Source: Mycolicibacterium rhodesiae NBB3
Lineage (GTDB): Bacteria; Actinomycetota; Actinomycetes; Mycobacteriales; Mycobacteriaceae
Reading direction: 5' to 3'
Assembly (NCBI RefSeq): GCF_000230895.2
Contig: NC_016604.1
Coordinates: forward strand, 5,208,001-5,272,000
Length of the DNA: 64,000 nucleotides
Positions 26,846-36,233 of this stretch are shown in pieces. The stretch's first letter is position 1. Every line of letters starts with the position of its first letter. Made by a program: the position numbers and the translations under genes. Below the pieces are notes generated by a model that was not told the DNA's origin, searched no databases, and was given only the letters and a program-made list of their open reading frames with translations.

Positions 26846-26995
26846 GCTGAAATCCCTTCTATCTAATGACGCTTCTGAAGTAGTTATCCCGACCGCGCAC
26901 GGTGGTCGCGAGAACTGTCCTGTAGGACGTCCCGGCATATCGCCTATAGGCCGCGGCGGCCGCTCGCCCGCACCCGGGCTCGTACCGGACTGACA

Positions 26996-27406
26996 TCACA
27001 CATCGAGCAGGTCGTGACGCTTGTCGGCTTCGAGGATTGCCCGATATTCTGGAAAAAGGTTTTTCGCCTGCGGTATGAGCTTGATCAGTTTCGTGACAGG
27101 ACCTTTCGCTCGTACAGTTCCTTTGGCCATCGCCATGGTCAAGTTCACCTTCCCCAACCAGAACCTGTTACCGGTATCCGCGGACATGAACAATTCGACA
27201 TTCGGTGTAACGCCACTGTCCGCGCCGGTCTCTATCACCTTCTTCGGCATATCCACGGTTACTACCGCATCCGGATCGGTGTAGTGGATCCGCAACACCA
27301 CCCCGGACCCGGCAAGTCTGTTCGCAAGGTCTTCGTTCTCCAAACCTCGTCGAAAGATGCCGGCGAGGTAGCGGTAAACCTCTTCCGCATCAGCGAAGAC
27401 AGCCAT
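26996..27406 (-). CDS. SCP2 sterol-transfer domain protein
   Basis: A 136-residue single-domain protein. The SCP2 fold is suggested by the LRIHYTDPDAVVTVDM and FMSADTGNRFWLGKVNLTMAMAKGTVRAKGPV segments, where the domain binds acyl-CoA or sterol-like ligands in a hydrophobic tunnel. No catalytic residues are expected. It may shuttle a hydrophobic intermediate between enzymes of the operon. ATG 27406 has GGAGAT seven bases upstream; the longer reading to 27445 lacks a signal. Located between the BtrH-like and alcohol dehydrogenase genes. Confidence 0.78.
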   Translation of the reverse strand: MAVFADAEEVYRYLAGIFRRGLENEDLANRLAGSGVVLRIHYTDPDAVVTVDMPKKVIETGADSGVTPNVELFMSADTGNRFWLGKVNLTMAMAKGTVRAKGPVTKLIKLIPQAKNLFPEYRAILEADKRHDLLDV

Positions 27407-27499
27407 CGTGAATCTCCATTCTGTTGACGCAATCCAAGCACTCACAAAGAAATCCGTTGAGTCGCACCCAGTTTGATTTCCTCCGCAGGCAATCAGAAA

Positions 27500-28558
27500 T
27501 CATAGGGGTAGATTTCCTGCCTCCCTCAGCGCCTGCGCGAGTCGACGTTCGGTTTGCGGCAACTGCGCAGCGAGGGACGCCGCGCCACTCGCTCGCGAGC
27601 GCGGATCTGCACCGCGTTCGTAAGCGGTGTGCGCAACAGCGGTCCACAACTCAGATGCGGACTTCGCAGCCTCCGCTGCTCGGAACGCAGGTTCGAAACT
27701 CAACTCTTCAGCGACGCGCCGACATCCACGTGCCTGCAGATCTCGGAACAGACCGCCTCCGGTTCCAGCCTTTTCGATGAAGGCGCTCAGCGCAAACAAG
27801 GCACCGTCGAGGGTGTCGTCGTCAAAGATCTCCGGCCACCGCTTGAGGTCCTCCACAAACGTCGACACCCCTGGTAACCCACGCACCTGAATTTCACAAT
27901 CGGAGCCCTCGGTGATCGGCGCGCTCACAAACGAACCCTGCATCGCGTCCGCGGACCTGCGGAAGGCCGACTGGGCAGCATTGCCGAGATCTGGTGCCGC
28001 ACGGGGCCACTCGACCACGTAGGTGGTGTGCCGCGTGGGGACGGGAAATCCCGTCGATGCCCGTGCCTTCCGTAAATTCTCATAAGGCACGGCTTGAGGT
28101 GTATCGCGATCGTTATCGACCACGAACGCGAGTTCCTCGTCGTCGTCGTACCCTACGATCACGACATCGTGCCGGCTCATACTCAGACGTGTTCTCAGAT
28201 AGGGCAATTCGGCGATGTCAGTCCACACCATGACTGGCGTACCGGCATCGATCTGTTCGGTCACCCATTTCCAACCGAGATCGGGGTCGTCTGTCGAACG
28301 GCACTCGAAGCGCGCGCCCAACCGGGTCAAGTATTCGTCTTCGAGGTCCGCGCTGCGTCCAACGAGGTAGATCGGTGGACGTAGGTGCGCCGAGCGAACA
28401 TACGAGAAGTCGAGGGCCCCGCCGAGGGCAAACACGATACCTTCGTCCGGGGTGTCATCACACCAACGGATCCCCGCCCATTCGGTCAAATCCCGAAGGG
28501 CACCCGATCCGCAATGGCCGCCCATGTCGTGGCGATACGGCACCACCATCGATGCCAT
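27500..28558 (-). CDS. BtrH N-terminal-like / DUF4872 protein
   Basis: A 352-residue protein. The first 140 residues resemble BtrH_N, a papain-like (C39-related) fold named after the butirosin acyltransferase BtrH: GGHCGSGALRDLTEWAG carries the candidate nucleophilic Cys near residue 16, and a His sits in SRHDVVIVGYDDDE. The C-terminal half matches my recollection of DUF4872 (helical, ending in TERRLAQALREAG). BtrH transfers an acyl group from a carrier protein to an amine. Such proteins in lipid operons are uncharacterised. ATG 28558 follows GGAGGAGGA; the in-frame TTG at 28561 is less likely. Confidence 0.65.
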   Translation of the reverse strand: MASMVVPYRHDMGGHCGSGALRDLTEWAGIRWCDDTPDEGIVFALGGALDFSYVRSAHLRPPIYLVGRSADLEDEYLTRLGARFECRSTDDPDLGWKWVTEQIDAGTPVMVWTDIAELPYLRTRLSMSRHDVVIVGYDDDEELAFVVDNDRDTPQAVPYENLRKARASTGFPVPTRHTTYVVEWPRAAPDLGNAAQSAFRRSADAMQGSFVSAPITEGSDCEIQVRGLPGVSTFVEDLKRWPEIFDDDTLDGALFALSAFIEKAGTGGGLFRDLQARGCRRVAEELSFEPAFRAAEAAKSASELWTAVAHTAYERGADPRSRASGAASLAAQLPQTERRLAQALREAGNLPL

Positions 28559-28604
28559 CAATCCTCCTCCAGGTGACTAACGTGCAGGCGGCAACTCATC
28601 TGAG

Positions 28605-29750
28605 TCATAGGGAACGCGAGATGATTTCCTTCATCACCTCGTTCGTGCCGGCATAGATCTTTTGCACGCGCTGGTCCACCCACAATCTGGAGATGGGGTA
28701 CTCGGTCATGTAGCCATATCCGCCGTGAAGCTGCATACAGTCATCGAGTACCTTCATCGCTCGTTCAGTGGTCCACCACTTCGCCATGGCGACGGTCTGC
28801 ACGTCGAGTTGACCCGCAAGGTGCAGGTCGATGCAGTAGTCGAGGAACACTCGCGCGATGCGCGTTTCGGTCGCGGCTTCAGCCAGCGTGAACTTGGTGT
28901 TCTGAAAGCCAAAGACAGGCCGACCAAACGCCTCCCGCTCACGCGTGTACTTGAGCGTCTGCTCCAGGGCAAGTTCCATCGCTGCGACAGCCCCCACCGC
29001 GACGATCAGTCGCTCTTGTGGCAGCTGCGTCATCAGCTGAATGAAGCCCTGTCCCTCAGCCTGGCCCAGTAGATGCGAGCGCGGAACTCTCACCTCATCG
29101 AAGAACAACTCGGAGGTGTCCTGGCCGCGCTGGCCGATTTTGTCGAGAACCTTGCCACGCCGGAATCCCGCCCGGTCAGCCTCGACAGCGATCAAAGAGA
29201 TGCCCGCAGCGCCCTGGCTCGGATCTGTCTTGGCAACAACGATGATGAGGTCGGCCTGTTGGCCGTTGGTGATGAAAGTCTTGGAGCCGGTGATCACGTA
29301 CTCGTCACCGTCAAGGAGGGCCCTTGTCTTGACGCTCTGGAGATCGGACCCGGTCCCCGGTTCTGTCATGGCTATCGCCCCGATCATTTCACCGGACGCC
29401 ATCTTGGGAAGCCACTTCGCGCGCAACTCTTCAGTCGCGTACTGCAGGATGTAGTGGGCCACGATTCCGCTGTGCAGTCCCGCGCCCCATGAGCTGTCAC
29501 CGATGCGGGCCTGCTCTTCGAGCACGACCGCTTCGTGCGCGAAAGTGCCACCGCCTCCACCGTATTCCTCAGGTATAGACATGCAGAGCAGGCCCAGCTC
29601 GCCCGCTCGGTTCCACAGTTCTCGGTCGACGTGGTGCTGGTCTGCAAAGCGTTGCGCATGCGGCGCCAATTCGGCCGAGAAGAACTTCGCAGCGAGGTCA
29701 CGAAGCTCGAGTAATTCGGCATTCATCCAGGGAGAGATTGGGGAGGACAT
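28605..29750 (-). CDS. Acyl-CoA dehydrogenase
   Basis: A 381-residue enzyme, the second acyl-CoA dehydrogenase of the operon. Blocks include IGAIAMTEPGTGSDLQSVKT, ITGSKTFITNGQQADL, REAFGRPVFGFQNTKF and QLHGGYGYMTEYPISRLW. The C-terminal motif reads YAGTNEVMKEI: Ala replaces the usual catalytic Glu, as in the isovaleryl/long-chain subgroup where Glu is supplied from a neighbouring helix. This suggests branched or long acyl substrates. GGAAGG six bases before ATG 29750 supports the start. Confidence 0.9.
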   Translation of the reverse strand: MSSPISPWMNAELLELRDLAAKFFSAELAPHAQRFADQHHVDRELWNRAGELGLLCMSIPEEYGGGGGTFAHEAVVLEEQARIGDSSWGAGLHSGIVAHYILQYATEELRAKWLPKMASGEMIGAIAMTEPGTGSDLQSVKTRALLDGDEYVITGSKTFITNGQQADLIIVVAKTDPSQGAAGISLIAVEADRAGFRRGKVLDKIGQRGQDTSELFFDEVRVPRSHLLGQAEGQGFIQLMTQLPQERLIVAVGAVAAMELALEQTLKYTREREAFGRPVFGFQNTKFTLAEAATETRIARVFLDYCIDLHLAGQLDVQTVAMAKWWTTERAMKVLDDCMQLHGGYGYMTEYPISRLWVDQRVQKIYAGTNEVMKEIISRSL

Positions 29751-29788
29751 AATTACCTTCCGACTGTTGGAATTCCAGGGATTTGACG

Positions 29789-31420
29789 TTATGACGTTTC
29801 GATTTCGATGAGGTATTCACCGGCAGAGTGGCGCGCACGGATGGCCTTTTTGTCGTACTTTCCGACGCTCGTCCTCGGAATATCGGACACGAAGCTCCAT
29901 CGCTCAGGAATCCACCATTTGGCGACTTTGCCCGAAAGGAACGATCGGAGTTGGTCAATGTCAACGTCGGTTCCGGGGTGGACGACGACAAGCGCCAACG
30001 GCCGTTCCTGCCATTTATCGTCCGCGACGCCGACTACCGCCGCTTCGTACACGGCAGGGTGCCCGATCAGCGTGTTCTCCAGCTCCACCGTGGAGATCCA
30101 TTCGCCACCTGACTTGATGACGTCTTTCGAGCGGTCGGTCAGTGTCAGATAGCCCTCGGCGTCGATCCTGCCCACATCACCGGTACGCAACCATCCTTCG
30201 TCGAACTTCTCCGTATCGTTGTCTCCGAAATAAGAACCGGTAATCCAAGGGCCACGCGCCTGAATTTCCCCAACTGATTGCCCGTCCCACGGCACGTCTT
30301 TCCCGTCGTCGTCCCGCAACCGGATTTCGACACCGCAGATCGGCCGGCCCTGGGATGCGCGCATCTCCCATCGTCGCGTCGCGTCGGCTCTGCTAGCCGG
30401 ACGTGCAACGGTCGCCAGCGGAGAGGTTTCGGTCATACCCCATGCCTGCACAATGGGCACGTTGTACTTCTCTTCGAACGCCCGCATCAAGGAAAGCGGA
30501 ACAGCAGATCCCCCGCACGCGACCAGCCGTAGCGAAGAAATGTCCCGCCCAGGGTGCGAATCCAGATATCGGTCGACGTCGTTCCAGATCGTCGGCACTG
30601 CACCGGCCACGGTCGGCCTGGTGTCTTCGATGATCGACACCAACGGTTCGGCTTGGAGATACCGGTCAGGCAGCACCAGATCCGCACCGGACATCAACGC
30701 TGCGTAGATAAGCCCCCACGCATTGGCGTGAAACATTGGGACGATGGCCAGGACACGGTCGGCCTCGCTGACTGACAAAGCGTTAGCTGTGCAGGCGGTC
30801 AAGGAGTGAAGGTACGTCGAACGGTGGCTGTAGACGACGCCTTTGGGATCTCCGGTGGTGCCGCTCGTATAACACATGGCCGCGGCCGACAGCTCATCGA
30901 GCCGAGGCCATTCAAATGACTCTTCCTGGCCGGCAAGTACTTTCTCGTAACGCAGAACGGTCTTCCCGCATCCCTGTAGCGGGGCAAGGTCGCCCTCTCC
31001 GGTGACGATGACGGTGTGCACCGACGCCATCGCTGGGAGCGCGCGCGCCAACAACGGGGCAACCGAAGCGTCGACTAGGACGATCTGATCGCTCGCGTGG
31101 TTGGCGATGTACGCGAGTTGCTCCGGGGCCAAACGAATGTTGAGCGTGTGCAGGACCGCTCCCATGGAGGGAATCGCACAGTAGGCCTCCAGATGTTCCT
31201 GGTTGCTCCACTGGAAGGTGGCCACGCGTTGGTCTGCCGTGACGCCAAGGCTGCGCAGTGCGTTGGCGAGTCGAGCTACGCGCGGCAGCACACCGCGGTA
31301 GGGCGTCCTACGATACCCATCTCCGGTCGGAGTGATGACCTCGCTGTCACAGTGTATGGCTGCCGCATGCTGGACGATCGCCGACACCGTGAGGGGAACA
31401 TTTTGCATTGTGCTTTGCAT
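29789..31420 (-). CDS. Long-chain fatty-acyl-CoA synthetase
   Basis: A 543-residue ANL-superfamily enzyme that activates a carboxylic acid with ATP and CoA. The P-loop-like motif is YTSGTTGDPKGVVYSHRS (about residue 190), later WGMTETSPLA, the hinge Asp region GWLRTGDVGRID, and a C-terminal catalytic Lys in TSVGKYDKKAI. It resembles medium/long-chain synthetases; FadD13 plays the same role in the mymA operon. Starts at ATG 31420 or 31408. It lies 14 bases after the transglutaminase-like gene. Confidence 0.9.
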   Translation of the reverse strand: MQSTMQNVPLTVSAIVQHAAAIHCDSEVITPTGDGYRRTPYRGVLPRVARLANALRSLGVTADQRVATFQWSNQEHLEAYCAIPSMGAVLHTLNIRLAPEQLAYIANHASDQIVLVDASVAPLLARALPAMASVHTVIVTGEGDLAPLQGCGKTVLRYEKVLAGQEESFEWPRLDELSAAAMCYTSGTTGDPKGVVYSHRSTYLHSLTACTANALSVSEADRVLAIVPMFHANAWGLIYAALMSGADLVLPDRYLQAEPLVSIIEDTRPTVAGAVPTIWNDVDRYLDSHPGRDISSLRLVACGGSAVPLSLMRAFEEKYNVPIVQAWGMTETSPLATVARPASRADATRRWEMRASQGRPICGVEIRLRDDDGKDVPWDGQSVGEIQARGPWITGSYFGDNDTEKFDEGWLRTGDVGRIDAEGYLTLTDRSKDVIKSGGEWISTVELENTLIGHPAVYEAAVVGVADDKWQERPLALVVVHPGTDVDIDQLRSFLSGKVAKWWIPERWSFVSDIPRTSVGKYDKKAIRARHSAGEYLIEIETS

Positions 31421-31434
31421 CGTGCAGGGCCCTT

Positions 31435-32088
31435 TCAGGCGAAGAGGTCGGGACGGCTGTTCGGCTGGTCGATGAATGTGCCGTAATACGTTTTCAGCGC
31501 TTGCAGGATGTCTGCTAGGGGTAGATCGTCGTAGGCTCCCCGGTCGCGCAGATATTCCATGTGCTGGGTGCCGTCAGCGGTGAAACCATGTAGTAGCGCG
31601 TCGCTACGGCCGTCGAATTCGATCGGCGAGACACCGAAACGTGCGCACAGCTCGCGATTGAACGCCGGAGTGGCCTTTACCCACGCACTGTTGAGAAACA
31701 TGAGACTGTAACCGTGGTAGACGAAAACGTCGGTACCGCCCATCCGCTCGCGCAATGTCTTGGTCTGGAGGTGGTTTCGGACGTCGGCGAACCCCAGCCG
31801 CGCCGGGATTCCCGCCGCTCGGCACGCTGCAGTCAACAGCACGGCCTTCGGGACGCAGTAGGCTCGTTCTGCGGTCGCGACGGTACTGGCGCGATACGCG
31901 TGTGGGTTATCGGTCACCGTGTAGGGGTCGTACCAAATGCAGTCACGGACCGCGGTGAAGATGGCGATGGCCTTCTCGGTGTCGCCGCAGGCACCACGGA
32001 TCGCCGATGATACGAAGTCACGTACCGAATCTTGTTGCCAGTCAAGAAACTCCGTGGGTTCGAGGTAGGGCCCGTGGTCGACGGTCAT
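31435..32088 (-). CDS. Transglutaminase-like (papain-fold) protein
   Basis: A 217-residue protein of the transglutaminase-core type. The Cys is in AERAYCVPKAVLL (about residue 80) and the His in VFVYHGYSLMFLN. Where classical members have the third residue as Asp before Pro, this one reads AWVKATPAFN, so the triad is altered; this variant appears to be a family trait. Substrate unknown; bacterial members act as amide hydrolases or acyl transferases. ATG 32088 overlaps the P450 stop as ATGA, indicating coupled translation with the P450. Confidence 0.75.
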   Translation of the reverse strand: MTVDHGPYLEPTEFLDWQQDSVRDFVSSAIRGACGDTEKAIAIFTAVRDCIWYDPYTVTDNPHAYRASTVATAERAYCVPKAVLLTAACRAAGIPARLGFADVRNHLQTKTLRERMGGTDVFVYHGYSLMFLNSAWVKATPAFNRELCARFGVSPIEFDGRSDALLHGFTADGTQHMEYLRDRGAYDDLPLADILQALKTYYGTFIDQPNSRPDLFA

Positions 32089-33542
32089 CGGCGCTTCATC
32101 TCCAACGGAAGTCCGTCCACCGGAATGGGCAGCGAGGTGTTGTCCCATCGGACGTGATAGTTCTCCGGAACCGTCCAGGTGAACGAACGCAGCATCCGGT
32201 GCAGGATTGCTTTGACCTCGAGCGTCCCGAATTGCATGCCGATGCACTTGTGCGCTCCACCTCCGAACGGAACCCAGGCGAATCGGTGGTGTTGGTCTTC
32301 GCGCCGAGACTCGTCAAAACGTGAGGGATCGAACCGCTCCGGATCACTCCAGATCGTCTGATCGAAGTGATTCACGGCAGGCGTTATGGCGCACAAAATG
32401 TTCGCGGGGATGTGATATCCGTCGATGGCGACATCTCGAACCGTCTTGCGCATCACCAGCGGAACAGGTGCAAGCAGTCTGAGCGCTTCCTTGATCACGA
32501 GCTCGATGACCGTCATCTTCTCCAGGGCCTCGATGTCCGGCAACCCGTCACCGATGGCCTCGGCTTCCGCAGCCGCTGCCTCCTGCCACTCCGGATACTT
32601 GGCAAGGAAATAGGCGACCGCAGTGGTGGTGATCGTCGATGTGTCGTGGGCCGCCATCATCAAGAAGATCATGTGATTCACCACATCCCCGTCGGAAAAC
32701 CGCTCCCCGTCTTCGGTGGTGGCTTGACAAAGAGCAGCGAACAGATCATCCGTTTCACCGGCTCGCGCGGCAGGCAGATGCCGGAAGAAGTAGTCCTCCA
32801 AGACGCGCCGGCCTCGCACACCAGCGCGGAATCTGGTTCCCGGAAGCGGAACACGCACAAGGGAACTCGCTGCTCGAACCGCGGCGACGAACGCCTTGTT
32901 GACAGCATCACTCTCCTCCTTGCCGCGGCCGCCCATGAAAACGTCGGTGGCTATGTCGAGGGTGAGTTCCTTCAGCAGTGGATAGATTCGAACCGACGGA
33001 CCCACCGGCCACGTGGGCACTGCCGAGCGAACGCATGGGGTTACCTGCTCGACGTATCCGGTCAGGCGCGGACGCGTAAACGCCTCCTGCATGATGCGCC
33101 GGTGCATCAAGTGCTCGTCGAAGCTCATGAGCATCAAACCGCGATGAAAGAAGGCGTCGATCAAGAAGGACCAGCCATCCTGAGAAAATGCCTTCGCTTC
33201 GCTCGTGAACGCCTCTCGAGTGGCGTTCGGTCCCGCGATGACCACCATCTTGGTGCCGAACGCGCCCATCCACGACACAGAACCCAGACGGTCGTAGCGC
33301 TCTCGGCTGAAATCCGATCCGAATCGGATGTAGTCGAGCGTGTGGCCCACAAAGGGCAGTCCGGCATCCCCCCGGACGGCTTTCAGTCCACTTCCCGCGG
33401 GTGCCGGTGCCAGTTCACGAACCGGCCAGTCCCGGCTCCATCGACGCCATCTGTCGTCGACGGCGCGAGGCGCAGGAACCATGATCACAGAGGACAACCG
33501 GTCCTTCACGTGGTGCGCAGGTGCGAGAAGGTGATCTGTCAT
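32085..33542 (-). CDS. Cytochrome P450
   Basis: A 485-residue haem monooxygenase. The I-helix oxygen motif is AAHDTSTITT, the K-helix ExxR is KEALRLLAPVP, the PERF-region is WSDPERFDPSRF, and the haem Cys lies in FGGGAHKCIGMQFG. The CYP subfamily is not recognised from memory; the haem-loop resembles CYP51/CYP136-type sequences rather than CYP153. No redox partner is encoded beside it. GGAGGAAACC directly before ATG 33542 is a strong ribosome-binding site. Possible roles are hydroxylation of an alkyl or cyclic substrate before the ketone-forming steps. Confidence 0.88.
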   Translation of the reverse strand: MTDHLLAPAHHVKDRLSSVIMVPAPRAVDDRWRRWSRDWPVRELAPAPAGSGLKAVRGDAGLPFVGHTLDYIRFGSDFSRERYDRLGSVSWMGAFGTKMVVIAGPNATREAFTSEAKAFSQDGWSFLIDAFFHRGLMLMSFDEHLMHRRIMQEAFTRPRLTGYVEQVTPCVRSAVPTWPVGPSVRIYPLLKELTLDIATDVFMGGRGKEESDAVNKAFVAAVRAASSLVRVPLPGTRFRAGVRGRRVLEDYFFRHLPAARAGETDDLFAALCQATTEDGERFSDGDVVNHMIFLMMAAHDTSTITTTAVAYFLAKYPEWQEAAAAEAEAIGDGLPDIEALEKMTVIELVIKEALRLLAPVPLVMRKTVRDVAIDGYHIPANILCAITPAVNHFDQTIWSDPERFDPSRFDESRREDQHHRFAWVPFGGGAHKCIGMQFGTLEVKAILHRMLRSFTWTVPENYHVRWDNTSLPIPVDGLPLEMKRR

Positions 33543-33664
33543 GGTTTCCTCCTGGACGCTCGGCCGCTCTGATCTTGCCAACGTCAGTCTTTACAAATAT
33601 GCGATCGATGTCACAATCTAGACAATCTTGATCTCGGGGTCAAGTAAACGTCTCGTGGCCCTAG

Positions 33665-35206
33665 TCAGCCCGATGACGCGTCGGGCTCGGTGCAGCTGGG
33701 CCCACTTACCTGTAGACGCCCAACCTTTCTCAAGACGTAATCGCTGCTTCGCGGCTTCCGGGTGAGGAGTCGATAAACCAAGGTAGGCCCCGGCCAGTTC
33801 GTCGGGATTTCCCCACTCGAGGTTCGATACCAGCTCGCACAGAGCGCCCACACCGACCTCCGTAGTCGCCTTCTCAAGCGCGTGTTGTAACGTTGCGCGA
33901 TTTCTGACTTGACATCGATCGCATGACCTGGATGAGCAGCCACGACCTTGATGAGCGTTGCGATGTGACGGAGTTGTGACTCGATCATGTAGAGGATCGA
34001 CCCCGAGCCCACATTCGTGTTGGGACCATAAAGGAGGAACAGGTTCGGGAACATTGGGACACAGTGATGCCCAGATATGCGTATGCCTGGGTCTCCCACA
34101 CCTCGGCCAAGGAGACTCCGCGAGAGCCGCGCACGGACATCGGGGCGAGAAAATCGGTGGCGCGAAACCCGGTTCCGTAGATCACGACATCTGCAGGACG
34201 AAATTCGCCGTCCTCGGTATTGACACCCTTGTCGCAGAGCTTTGCGATCGCGTTCGGGCACCAACGACACGCGATCACTCGCGATTGCTGGATAGTAGTC
34301 ATTCGAGAACAGCACTCGCTTGCACCCTGGCGCGTCGGAAAGCGTCAGTTGCTCGCGCAAAGATGGGCTGGCAACCTGCCGATGTAGGTGGCGGCGCGCG
34401 ATCGCACCGAGGACGCGTGAGAGGGGCTTCGCGTCGACTAGCATCACGGCGAGCATCTCAAAAATGAGCCATACCGCGAAACGCTCGAGATGCAGCAACA
34501 CCGGCAGGAACTCGCTCAGCCTGTGGTGAAGGACTCCATACCTGCTGTCCCACTTCGGTAGGATCCACGGAGCCGTGCGCTGATACAGCGTGACATGCGC
34601 GGCCTCGCGGGCGATGTGTGGCACGAATTGGATCGCACTTGCTCCTGTGCCGATGACGGCTACTTGCTTGCCGCGAAGCGAAACCGATCGGTCCCAACGC
34701 GCCGAATGAAAGCGCGGCCCCTGGAAGGCATCTGCGTCGGCTATATCCGGTATGTGGGGTAAGGAGAGCTGACCCACGGCCGAGACAACGACATCGCAGC
34801 ATATCGTCTCGTTCGAGCTCGTGGCCAGGGTCCAACGCCCGGACTGCTCATCGAAGGTCATGTCGACAACTTCGGTGTGCGTGCGCAGATGTGCGTCCAG
34901 TCCACCACTCTCCACGAGTCCGCAGAGGTCCTGGAGTATCTCGGGTTGCTCGGCATATCGCCGTGACCAGCGAGGATTGGGCTTGTGCGAGAGTGAGTAC
35001 AACGCGGACGGCACGTCGCAGGCCGCTCCCGGGTAGGTGTTGTCACGCCAAACACCCCCGATGTCTGCAGCCTTCTCCAGGATCGTGAAGTTCGTGAAAC
35101 CGTCCTTCTTCAGCCGGTGAGCCATCGCGACCCCGGCGAAGCCGGCCCCGATGATCACGATGGACGGATCGCATGCGCGACGGGCCGTCGCGAAGTCGCT
35201 CTTCAT
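33665..35206 (-). pseudogene. Baeyer-Villiger-type flavin monooxygenase with two compensating frameshifts
   Basis: An open frame of 513 codons reads as a class B flavoprotein monooxygenase: FAD site GAGFAG, fingerprint FQGPRFHSARWD, NADPH site GTGASA. After RVSLV (about 34258) the conserved sequence AIAKL...DVVIYGTGF continues only in another frame (34260 to about 34055). It returns to the first frame at MFPNLFLLYGPNTN and ends normally. The pattern is one extra G:C in the 34256-34258 run and one missing base near 34050, scrambling about 66 residues that include the GTGF motif. As written the product is unlikely to be active; a sequencing error is possible. Lies 61 bases after the esterase. 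Confidence 0.75.
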
Positions 35207-35267
35207 GAGGCAGGTCCGGCTGACTCAACGTTGTGGGAGTGCAGAAGCGTTGCCTGTTCGGACACTT

Positions 35268-36233
35268 TCACCTGACTCCCGAGGCTTCAAGGAAGCGTCC
35301 CGCTCGATGAATCGCGTCGCGGGCCTCGGGAAGAATCCTGAACATCGCTTGGAATACATGGATCTGTCCGCGATATACCTGGATCTCGACGTGGGATCCA
35401 GCCGATTGAAGTCGCTCGGCGAGACGGCGCGAGTCATCGATCAACATTTCTCTCCCGCCCACCTGAATGAGGATCGGCGGCATCGAGGTGAGGTCCGCGT
35501 CAAGCACGCTGAGGCGCGGATCTCCGCGATCTGCACCACCCACATAGAGGTCAAGAGCGCGCGCCGCCGACTGAGCGGAGGCAAAAGGATCACGACGGCG
35601 AAGTTCACGCGCCCTAGCGAGTTCACACTTGAGGTCCAGGACGGGAGACATCAGCAGCATCGCATCAGGGAGCGGCAATCCACCTGCACGTGCGCCCAAG
35701 GCAGTCGCCATCGTAAGCTGACCGCCCGCCGAATCTCCAGCAACCGCGACGGCGCGCTCGCTAGAACCCGAGGGCCCTCCGCTGGTAAGCCAGCGATACG
35801 CGTTCAGTGCATCGTCCGCCGCCGCCGGGTAGGGGTATCGGGGCGCAAGTCGGTACTTGACGGCGAAGATTGGGCGTCCGCTTGCAGAAGCCAGTTCACC
35901 GAGGAGGCCGCGGTGCGTATCCGGCGAGCACATGGAGTACGCGCCACCGTGTATGTATAGCAATGGGTTCGCATGCGGCTTAACGACCGGCGAGGTGATC
36001 CAATCCCCACGTATCGGGCCCCCGCCGAATACTGTGTCAACCTTGCGCACTGTGACGCCGCGCCGCGGCCGCGATGCGACGAGCGCCGTGCGAAGCACGC
36101 GATCCATCACCGCAAGTCCGTAGGCGTTTGATGGCATGAGCTGCGCCAGTGGACGCAGCGTGGTTCGCGAGGACATCGCGACGAGATGACTGGCAAGACT
36201 GGGCTGCCAGTCAGGGGCATCCATCCTGGTCAC
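35268..36233 (-). CDS. Alpha/beta hydrolase, hormone-sensitive-lipase family (LipR-like)
   Basis: A 321-residue esterase. The oxyanion motif is YIHGGAYS, the nucleophile elbow AGDSAGG, the catalytic Asp lies after GGREMLIDDS and the His is in GQIHVFQ. In the mymA operon the corresponding enzyme is LipR. Here it is expected to hydrolyse the ester made by the neighbouring monooxygenases. GTG 36233 overlaps the upstream monooxygenase stop (GTGA) and has GAGGAGG eight bases upstream inside that gene; the in-frame GTG at 36242 is too close to this ribosome-binding site. Confidence 0.85.
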   Translation of the reverse strand: MTRMDAPDWQPSLASHLVAMSSRTTLRPLAQLMPSNAYGLAVMDRVLRTALVASRPRRGVTVRKVDTVFGGGPIRGDWITSPVVKPHANPLLYIHGGAYSMCSPDTHRGLLGELASASGRPIFAVKYRLAPRYPYPAAADDALNAYRWLTSGGPSGSSERAVAVAGDSAGGQLTMATALGARAGGLPLPDAMLLMSPVLDLKCELARARELRRRDPFASAQSAARALDLYVGGADRGDPRLSVLDADLTSMPPILIQVGGREMLIDDSRRLAERLQSAGSHVEIQVYRGQIHVFQAMFRILPEARDAIHRAGRFLEASGVR

